The notes beneath the pieces are model-generated. The model was not told the DNA's origin and did not search any database. It saw only the letters and a program-made list of their open reading frames with translations. A DNA stretch of 64,000 nucleotides, taken from positions 1 to 64,000 of the forward strand of contig JAGNJW010000012.1 of assembly GCA_018000455.1 (NCBI GenBank), written 5' to 3'. The stretch's first letter is position 1. Each line of letters opens with the position of its first letter. Shown here piece after piece: positions 59,057-64,000 of the stretch. The position numbers and the translations under genes were made by a program. The stretch is from Acidobacteriota bacterium (GTDB taxonomy: Bacteria; Acidobacteriota; Vicinamibacteria; Vicinamibacterales; UBA2999).

Positions 59057-60127
59057 ATGAGCCCGCCGACCGGCACCAGTCGCCACGTCGTCCGCTACGT
59101 CCGCGCCTCGGACGGGGTGCGCCTGGCGTGGGCCGAGTCGGGGACGGGCATGCCGCTCGTCAAGGCCGCCACCTGGCTGACGCACCTCGAGCACGACCTC
59201 GACAGCCCGGTGTGGCGCCACTGGACGGGGTTCTGGTCCCGCCACTACCGCTACGTCCGTTACGACGAGCGCGGCTGCGGCATGAGCGACTGGGACCTGT
59301 CCGATCTGACCTTCGAGCGCCGGGTGCAGGATCTGGAGACCGTCGTCGAGGCCGCCGCACTCTCCGAGCCGTTCGTGCTGCTCGGCATGTCACACGGGGC
59401 GGCCGTGTGCGTCGCTTACGCGGTGCGCCATCCCGACCGCGTGGCGAAGATGGTGCTGTGCGGCGGCTTCACGCGTGGGGCGCTCAAGCGGCGCGACTCC
59501 AGCCGTATCTACCAGGCGATCATCGACCTCGCGAGCTTGTGGGGCAGTGACAACCCCGCGTTCCGGCAGGTCTTCACGTCGCGCTTCATTCCCGGTGGAA
59601 CCGACGAGCAACTGCGCTGGTTCAACGACCTGTGCCGCAAGACGACCGCACCGGAGATGGCGGGACCGCTCCTGAAGGCCCGCGCCGAGACCGACATCTC
59701 GCCGCTCGTGCCCCTCGTACGCACGCCGACGCTCGTCTTGCACGCCCGTGATGATGTCATCGCGCCGCTGTCGGAGGGCCGTCGGCTCGCGACCTCGATT
59801 CCGGGCGCCCAGTTCGTGGAGCTCGACTCCCGCAATCACGTGCTGCTCGAGGACGAGCCGGCCTGGACGCGCTTCCAGGAGGCCGTCCTCGACTTCACTA
59901 GCCAGGGCGGCCGGGCGCCGAGTCCCGCCTTCGACGCCTTGTCGCGGCGCGAGCGCGAGACGCTGTCGCTGCTCGCCGAAGGGCTGAGCAATGCCGAGAT
60001 CGCCCAGCGGCTCGGGATCAGCGAGAAGACGGTGCGCAACCATCTCTCCCACCTGTTCGACAAGCTGGGCGTGTGGTCGCGCACGCAGGCGATCGTGTTC
60101 GCCCGCGATCACGGCTTCGAGGGGTGA
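59057..60127 (+). CDS. Alpha/beta hydrolase fused to LuxR-type DNA-binding domain
   Basis: The 356-residue protein has an alpha/beta-hydrolase domain (about 10-280) with nucleophile elbow GMSHGAA (Ser near 115), acid Asp in LHARDDVIAPLSEG and His in DSRNHVLLED. An oxyanion-region segment (YDERGCGMSDW) is also present. Residues about 295-352 are a LuxR/GerE helix-turn-helix (LSRRERETLSLLAEGLSNAEIAQRLGISEKTVRNHLSHLFDKLGVWSRTQAIVFA). The catalytic triad looks intact. The protein may bind or hydrolyse a small ester-like signal and regulate transcription directly. The divergent mddA gene, 134 bp away, is an obvious candidate target. Confidence 0.88.
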   Translation: MSPPTGTSRHVVRYVRASDGVRLAWAESGTGMPLVKAATWLTHLEHDLDSPVWRHWTGFWSRHYRYVRYDERGCGMSDWDLSDLTFERRVQDLETVVEAAALSEPFVLLGMSHGAAVCVAYAVRHPDRVAKMVLCGGFTRGALKRRDSSRIYQAIIDLASLWGSDNPAFRQVFTSRFIPGGTDEQLRWFNDLCRKTTAPEMAGPLLKARAETDISPLVPLVRTPTLVLHARDDVIAPLSEGRRLATSIPGAQFVELDSRNHVLLEDEPAWTRFQEAVLDFTSQGGRAPSPAFDALSRRERETLSLLAEGLSNAEIAQRLGISEKTVRNHLSHLFDKLGVWSRTQAIVFARDHGFEG

Positions 60128-60191
60128 GCGCGAATCGAGCGCCGGCGGACGTCCGCGGAGGCGCCACCCCCATCCGCCCGCGGCACACGGA

Positions 60192-60197
60192 TAGGAT
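60192..60197 (+). promoter_or_regulatory. -10 box of leaderless methyltransferase gene
   Basis: TAGGAT is 7 nt before ATG 60205, without a Shine-Dalgarno. It supports this start over the in-frame ATG at 60073, which lies inside the upstream gene. Confidence 0.55.
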
Positions 60198-60204
60198 CGC
60201 TGCC

Positions 60205-60969
60205 ATGGACAACGGCTGGCAGGACTCGGCGGCGGCGTGGGTTGCGGATCAGGGTGAGCACGGCGATTTCGGACGTCGCTACGTGCTCGATCCGGTGATG
60301 CTGCCGCGGGCGCTGGCGGCGGCGCCCAAGCGCGCCCTTGACGTCGGCTGCGGCGAAGGCCGTTTCTGCCGGATGCTTCGCCAACGCGGTGTCGACGCCG
60401 TCGGCCTCGAGCCGACGCCGGCACTGCTTGCGACCGCGCGTGCGCGCGACGGCCATGGCACCTACGTCGAGGGCGTGGCCGAGCACCTGCCGTTCGATGA
60501 CCAGTCGTTCGATCTCGTCGTGAGCTACCTGACGCTCATCGACATCCAGGACATCCAGGCCGCGATTCGAGAGATGGCGCGGGTGTTGCGCCCGGACGGC
60601 ACGCTGCTCATCGCCAATCTCAACGGCTTCAACACCGCGTGCGCCGATCGCGACTGGGTGCTCAATGGCGACGGGCGGCGCGACCACTTCCCGATCGACC
60701 GCTACCTCGACGAGCGCGCCATGTGGATCGAATACCGCGGCATCCGCGTCCTCAACCATCACCGGCCGCTGCGAACCTATATGCAGGCACTGCTCGGCGC
60801 GGGGCTCGAGCTCAGCTACTTCGACGAACCGGATCCGAGTGCGGACGCTTCACCATCTCGCGCGGCCGCCTATCGCCGCGTGCCGTGGTTCCTCGTGATG
60901 GAGTGGACGAAGCCGGAACGTCAAGCGCGCGGGCCGATGGGCGTGGCGTCTTCCGACGGCGAACTCTGA
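60205..60969 (+). CDS. Class I SAM-dependent methyltransferase
   Basis: The 254-residue protein has the seven-strand Rossmann fold. Motif I is RALDVGCGEGRFCRMLRQRG, motif II is VDAVGLEPTPALLATAR, motif III is EHLPFDDQSFDLVVSYLTLIDIQD and post-motif is VLRPDGTLLIANLNGF. The substrate-binding C-terminal half (HFPIDRYLDERAMWIEYRGIRVLNHHRPLRTYMQALLGAGLELSYFDEPDP) belongs to the Methyltransf_11/25 type acting on small molecules. The substrate is unknown. The last ten codons (GVASSDGEL and stop) lie inside repeat copy C (from 60941), so the native C-terminus was probably replaced or extended by the element. Confidence 0.88.
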   Translation: MDNGWQDSAAAWVADQGEHGDFGRRYVLDPVMLPRALAAAPKRALDVGCGEGRFCRMLRQRGVDAVGLEPTPALLATARARDGHGTYVEGVAEHLPFDDQSFDLVVSYLTLIDIQDIQAAIREMARVLRPDGTLLIANLNGFNTACADRDWVLNGDGRRDHFPIDRYLDERAMWIEYRGIRVLNHHRPLRTYMQALLGAGLELSYFDEPDPSADASPSRAAAYRRVPWFLVMEWTKPERQARGPMGVASSDGEL

Positions 60970-61077
60970 GCACCGGCAGTCCTGCCGGTCCCCCATTTGT
61001 TTACGACAGGTCGTCAGACGCCCTCGTGTCCAGTCGACCCGGCATGCCGGAGCGAAGGTGAGCCGGAGGGAGATGCC
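60941..61077 (+). repeat. Dispersed repeat, copy C (plus orientation)
   Basis: This is the third copy of the ~138-bp element, most similar to B with small differences in the middle. It overlaps the methyltransferase 3' end and supplies its stop codon (TGA at 60967-60969). Both internal palindromes (ACCGGCAG/CTGCCGGT and CCGGCATGCCGG) are retained. Confidence 0.85.
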
Positions 61078-61090
61078 GCGGCCATCGGTC

Positions 61091-61130
61091 CGTGGCGTGG
61101 CGTGGCGCGGCGTGGCGTGGCGCGGCGCGG
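61091..61130. repeat. Eight-copy pentamer tandem repeat
   Basis: Forty bp consist of eight 5-bp units in the order CGTGG x3, CGCGG, CGTGG x2, CGCGG x2. The array starts 13 bp after repeat copy C. It is non-coding and prone to slippage. Confidence 0.85.
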
Positions 61131-61143
61131 CGTCAAAAGCGAA

Positions 61144-61169
61144 GAGGGCACGATATGACTCGTGCCCTC
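61144..61169 (-). terminator. Terminator of the M24-sodC operon
   Basis: Arms GAGGGCACGA (61144-61153) and TCGTGCCCTC (61160-61169) form a perfect 10-bp stem with a 6-nt loop, 38 bp after the sodC stop. On the minus strand it is followed by TTCGCTTTT, a reasonable rho-independent tail. Confidence 0.75.
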
Positions 61170-61207
61170 CAGGGGTTGCCGTTGGGACGCCCCGAACAGG
61201 AACGGAC

Positions 61208-61726
61208 TTACTTGACGACCAGACCGCAAGCGATGCGGGCGCCGGCGTCGCCGGCCGGATCGGACTTCATGTCGTCGGGTCCGGCGTGAATCATCAGCGC
61301 CGTGCCGCCGCCGGCGTAAATCGAGTTGGCGCCGGTGCCCATCGTGACGTGCGCGTTGGTGATGGTGGCCTTGGCCGTGCCGTCGGCCGCAACGGTGAAG
61401 TTCTTCATGTCGCCGGCGTGTGGCCCTTCGGGATTCTCCATCCCGTGCTTCTTGCCTTCGGGATTGAAGTGGCCGCCGGCCGAGGTGAACGGTGCCTCGC
61501 ACTTGGCCGTCTGGTGGAAGTGCAGCGCGTGCTCGCCGGGCGGCAGGCCCTTGAAGTCGATGGCGATGCTGACGCCGCCGGCCTTGGCCGCCGAGATCAT
61601 CGCCACGCCGACCGATTTGCCGGTGGCGTCCTTCATGTCGATGTGGGCCATGCCCTGCGCGCCAGCGCCCACGGCCAAGGCGCCGGTCGCAAGGGCGAGG
61701 GCCACGAAAGAGAATCTGTGGTTCAT
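61208..61726 (-). CDS. sodC: Periplasmic Cu/Zn superoxide dismutase
   Basis: The 172-residue protein has a signal peptide (FSFVALALATGALAVGAGAQ) and a SodC domain. Copper/zinc ligands are visible in HALHFHQTAKC (His-x-His and the disulfide Cys), SAGGHFNPEGKKHG (bridging His), PEGPHAGDM (His and Asp) and TALMIHAGPDD (His). The second Cys is in ARIACGLVV. It dismutates superoxide in the periplasm. The length fits the bacterial monomeric or dimeric form. AGGAG precedes ATG 61726. It is the second gene after the M24 peptidase, 32 bp apart, with a strong terminator behind it. Confidence 0.95.
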   Translation of the reverse strand: MNHRFSFVALALATGALAVGAGAQGMAHIDMKDATGKSVGVAMISAAKAGGVSIAIDFKGLPPGEHALHFHQTAKCEAPFTSAGGHFNPEGKKHGMENPEGPHAGDMKNFTVAADGTAKATITNAHVTMGTGANSIYAGGGTALMIHAGPDDMKSDPAGDAGARIACGLVVK

Positions 61727-61758
61727 TGGGACTCCTGGGAAAAGGTCACTTCGAAAGC

Positions 61759-63120
61759 TTACATCGTCGGTGCCGGCGCGATCAGATAGAACGACTCCTG
61801 ACGGCCGTCGACCCAGTTCCAGGTGCCGTCTGGCATGAGCGCCGCGTCTTCCTCGAGCGCGAAGCGCACGGCCTGGCCGGCCCATTCCTCGACCGGAAAC
61901 GTGACGTTCAGCTCGATCGAGTGCCAGGTGTTCGGCAGGAACTCGTAGTCGCCGCGCACCGGCACGCCTTCCTGATAGTCGGTCATGCCGATGGGCGGAC
62001 CGGCGGCGTGCCCGTGATAACCCACCGGGTGGCAGTAGATCGAGGGCACGAGCCCTTCCTTGCGCGCCTGCATCAGGGCATCGCGCAGCGCCTCGTTGCC
62101 GGTGCGTCCGACCTTGGCGTACTGCATGGTCAGGTCCTGCAGGCGGTTGGCGGCCTTGAGGCCGTCTTTCAGGCCCTGCGGCGCGTCGGTCTCGCCGGGC
62201 TTCAAGACGTAGGCGTTGTGCTGGGTGTCGGTCGACAAGCCCAGATACACGATGCCGAAGTCGGTGTGCAGCATGTCGCCGGGCTGGATCACGCCCGGCA
62301 TCGTGGCCGAAAGACCGCCCTGGCGCGCGATCGTGATCGAAGGCTGGAACCACTTGCCGAGGCCCATCTCCACGACCCGCTGGCGCATCCACCACACGAC
62401 GTCGTCGCTGGTGGTCTTGCCGGGCGTGATGACGTTGTTGCTGAAGGCCTCGCGGATGACCATGTGCGCCACCTTCATCACGTGCCGGTAGGCCTCGAGC
62501 TCCTCGGGCAGCTTGTACTCGAGCCAGCCCACGGCCAGCAGCTCGGCGCTCTTCATGCGCGCGCCGTACTTCGCGCCCAGCGCGGCCGAGAGCAGCCGCT
62601 TCTCGTTGGCGGTCAGGCCGTCGGCGTGATTCCAGTGCTCCGACTCGTTGATACCGATGACCTTCGGATCCTTCTCCTCGACCAGCTTCCGCAGGCCGTC
62701 CCACTGGCCGTCGTTCGGCGTGGCGACCAGCGTGAAGAGCTTCTCCATGTCGAAGCGGCCGACGGAGTAGCGCTCCACGGGCTTGCCGCCGCCAGGATTG
62801 AAGAAGACGAGGATCGTGCGCCGGCGCGACGAGTAGGTCGTCAGCGGCGCCATCGAGCGGAACACCGGGTCGTCGTTGTACTCGCGCGACACGACGATCC
62901 ACATGTCGATGCCGGTGCGCGTCATCAGCTCCGGCAGCGCGGTGTTGAAGCGCTTCTCGATCCAGCCTTTGACGAGCGGCGCTTGCTCCCGGTGGGTCAG
63001 CACCCGCTGGGCCGGGTCGGGATAGTCCGGCGCCTGGGCCGGAGCGGGCGAGGCAAGCACGGCCGAGGCGAGCAGGGCGGCGCTCGCGCTGCGGAGGACC
63101 GGCGTCAGCAGAAGAGACAT
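61759..63120 (-). CDS. Secreted M24 metallopeptidase (Xaa-Pro aminopeptidase-like)
   Basis: The 453-residue protein has a signal peptide (ASAALLASAVLASPAPAQ) and an N-terminal creatinase-type domain (about 40-190, LMTRTGIDMWIVVSREYN, GGKPVERYSVGRFD). The pita-bread catalytic domain has metal ligands in MLHTDFGIVYLGLSTDTQHN (two Asp), HPVGYHGHAAGPPIG (His) and WHSIELNVTFPVEEW plus a late Glu. It cleaves N-terminal residues, possibly before proline, in the periplasm. TACACT (minus, 63133-63128) is 7 nt before the ATG, so the operon mRNA with sodC is leaderless. Confidence 0.9.
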   Translation of the reverse strand: MSLLLTPVLRSASAALLASAVLASPAPAQAPDYPDPAQRVLTHREQAPLVKGWIEKRFNTALPELMTRTGIDMWIVVSREYNDDPVFRSMAPLTTYSSRRRTILVFFNPGGGKPVERYSVGRFDMEKLFTLVATPNDGQWDGLRKLVEEKDPKVIGINESEHWNHADGLTANEKRLLSAALGAKYGARMKSAELLAVGWLEYKLPEELEAYRHVMKVAHMVIREAFSNNVITPGKTTSDDVVWWMRQRVVEMGLGKWFQPSITIARQGGLSATMPGVIQPGDMLHTDFGIVYLGLSTDTQHNAYVLKPGETDAPQGLKDGLKAANRLQDLTMQYAKVGRTGNEALRDALMQARKEGLVPSIYCHPVGYHGHAAGPPIGMTDYQEGVPVRGDYEFLPNTWHSIELNVTFPVEEWAGQAVRFALEEDAALMPDGTWNWVDGRQESFYLIAPAPTM

Positions 63121-63127
63121 GTCGAGC

Positions 63128-63133
63128 AGTGTA
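63128..63133 (-). promoter_or_regulatory. -10 box of leaderless M24-sodC operon
   Basis: Minus-strand TACACT is followed by 7 nt and ATG 63120, with no ribosome-binding site. Confidence 0.5.
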
Positions 63134-63276
63134 GATCAGTGCCGCGCAGGCCGGAGCCGCGGGCATGGGCCGATCGCTCGCAAGGGCTTACACTGGAGGG
63201 GAGGGCGTCCCCCCGGCCTCGAGGACGGCCCATGTTTCAGTCACGTCCCTGCTGGCGACGCGCGACCCATGGCGGC

Positions 63277-63837
63277 ATGGTGAGACAGGTGATGAGACGG
63301 GTAGCGTTGGCGGCGGTGCTCGGCGCGATGGTCGGTGCCGCATGCGCCAGTGCGTCGCAGAGGCGCGACGCGTGGCCGCCGCCGGGCAGTGACACTGGCA
63401 ACTGCCGCGATGGCCGCAGTTGGACCACCTCCGAGCCCGAGCACGCCGGCATGCTCGAGGCGTTGAACACCGCCCGAGGTCGTGAGCGCCGGCGGCCGCT
63501 CGTGCGCCACCCCATCCTCGACCGCATGGCCCTGGCGCATGCCGCCGACATGGCCTGCCGCAATTACGTCGACCATCGAAACTCGGCCGGCGATCACCTG
63601 CCCGAGCGGCTCGCGCGCGTCAACGACGGGTCGATCGCCGCGTGGGACCGGCTGGCCGAAGTGCTCGGCACGAGCGTCGCGCCGGCCCGTCAGGTGGAGC
63701 GGTGGCTCGGCAGCCGTCCCCATCGGCGGGCCGTGCTGCAGGCCGAGCACGAGCGCGTCGGCATAGGGGTCGCGCACATCGCCGGGTCGAAGCACAGCAC
63801 CTATTGGGCCGTCGAGTTCCTGGCCGAGCCGCGCTGA
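63277..63837 (+). CDS. CAP/SCP-domain lipoprotein
   Basis: The 186-residue protein has a lipoprotein signal (RRVALAAVLGAMVGAAC, lipobox VGAAC). A Cys-containing linker follows (GNCRDGRSW), then a CAP domain: MLEALNTARGRERRRPLVRHPILDRMALAHAADMACRNYVDHRNSAGDHLPERLARV and the C-terminal GSRPHRRAVLQAEHERVGIGVAH...YWAVEFLAEP. CAP family His/Glu positions (HAAD, DHRN, EHER) are present. Bacterial CAP proteins are extracytoplasmic, with lipid or matrix roles. The start is uncertain: ATGs at 63232 (GAGGA 7 nt upstream), 63277 and 63292 are all in frame. TACACT at 63190-63195 may be the promoter. Confidence 0.83.
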   Translation: MVRQVMRRVALAAVLGAMVGAACASASQRRDAWPPPGSDTGNCRDGRSWTTSEPEHAGMLEALNTARGRERRRPLVRHPILDRMALAHAADMACRNYVDHRNSAGDHLPERLARVNDGSIAAWDRLAEVLGTSVAPARQVERWLGSRPHRRAVLQAEHERVGIGVAHIAGSKHSTYWAVEFLAEPR

Positions 63838-63857
63838 CGGCCGCCGGCGCTGACCGG

Positions 63858-64000
63858 CTACGAAGCCGGCCGCGCCGCCGCCACCAGATCCTTCAGCGTG
63901 ACGACGGCGCCGTGCAGCGGCACGATTCTGTCGACCCTGAGCTTCAGCCGCTCGATGTGCTCGAGCAGGTTGGGGGCGAACGGATGGTAGGTGCCACCCG
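63858..64000 (-). CDS. 3' end of an MBL-fold metallo-hydrolase (partial)
   Basis: The minus-strand frame running off the window end encodes GGTYHPFAPNLLEHIERLKL, then RVDRIVPLHGAVVTLKDLVA, and stops at 63858. The NLLxxIERLxLxVDRIVPLHG segment, with the final His of the metal site, is typical of the C-terminus of metallo-beta-lactamase-fold hydrolases. Only 47 codons are visible. It is convergent with the CAP gene. Confidence 0.7.
   Translation of the reverse strand, partial: GGTYHPFAPNLLEHIERLKLRVDRIVPLHGAVVTLKDLVAAARPAS

Noticed and set aside
61091..61130. CRISPR array
   Set aside because: Units are 5 bp and contiguous without spacers. No cas gene or longer spaced repeat exists anywhere in the window.

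Overview
This 64-kb window is GC-rich (about two thirds G+C by eye) and chromosomal in character. There are no rRNA or tRNA genes, no CRISPR array, no phage or plasmid backbone and no transposase. Its gene content suggests an Acidobacteriota bacterium of the Vicinamibacteria type. The clues are MacB/FtsX-like 'ADOP' permeases (one paired with PadR), many secreted metallopeptidases of families M19, M20, M23, M24, M28 and M48, TonB receptors with carboxypeptidase-regulatory N-terminal domains, PD40/TolB-like proteins, fused E1 alpha/beta dehydrogenase, and secreted amidases. The taxonomic placement is inference from gene families.

Layout. 1-10.7 kb: a truncated ADOP permease, a glycine-zipper protein, a secreted M23 peptidase, a membrane dipeptidase (M19), a LytS/LytTR two-component pair, a secreted M20 amidohydrolase and a fused 2-oxoacid dehydrogenase E1. 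10.7-14.5 kb: a small secreted protein and a minus-strand operon of a PD40 protein, an M28 peptidase with PDZ, and a frameshifted Rieske gene. 14.5-18.4 kb: an iron-uptake pair (PepSY membrane protein and siderophore receptor) behind a promoter with three palindromes, two of them Fur-box-like. 18.7-24.7 kb: M48 peptidase, a secreted protein with a CNTHPWM motif, a ZnuD-like TonB receptor and a carboxypeptidase-Q-like M28 enzyme. 24.7-29.3 kb: a badly decayed amidase and the ilvB-ilvN-ilvC operon. 29.4-34.4 kb: PadR/ADOP pair, a YihY-family membrane protein and an amphipathic protein with an internal duplication.

34.5-45.4 kb is the most striking part. It is one minus-strand envelope operon encoding a BON-domain/beta-barrel lipoprotein, MlaE permease, MlaF ATPase, an MlaD-type MCE protein with an OmpA-like tail, and a 2300-residue protein that joins a complete TamB-like periplasmic bridge to a POTRA/Omp85 (TamA-like) barrel. 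Together this looks like a self-contained inner-to-outer-membrane lipid transport or outer-membrane assembly machine.

45.5-64 kb: a secreted fibronectin-III protein, a secreted two-domain amidase, a hybrid histidine kinase divergent from a REC-HATPase/STAS pair, a lipoprotein, an mrr endonuclease remnant between inverted copies of a ~138-bp repeat, another ADOP permease, an MddA-like methyltransferase, an alpha/beta hydrolase-LuxR fusion, a SAM methyltransferase whose 3' end lies in a third copy of the repeat, a Cu/Zn superoxide dismutase with an M24 peptidase, a CAP-domain lipoprotein and the 3' end of an MBL-fold hydrolase.

Across the window many isolated genes have a TAnnnT hexamer 6-9 nt before the start codon and no Shine-Dalgarno sequence, so leaderless transcription appears common. 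I used this to choose several starts.
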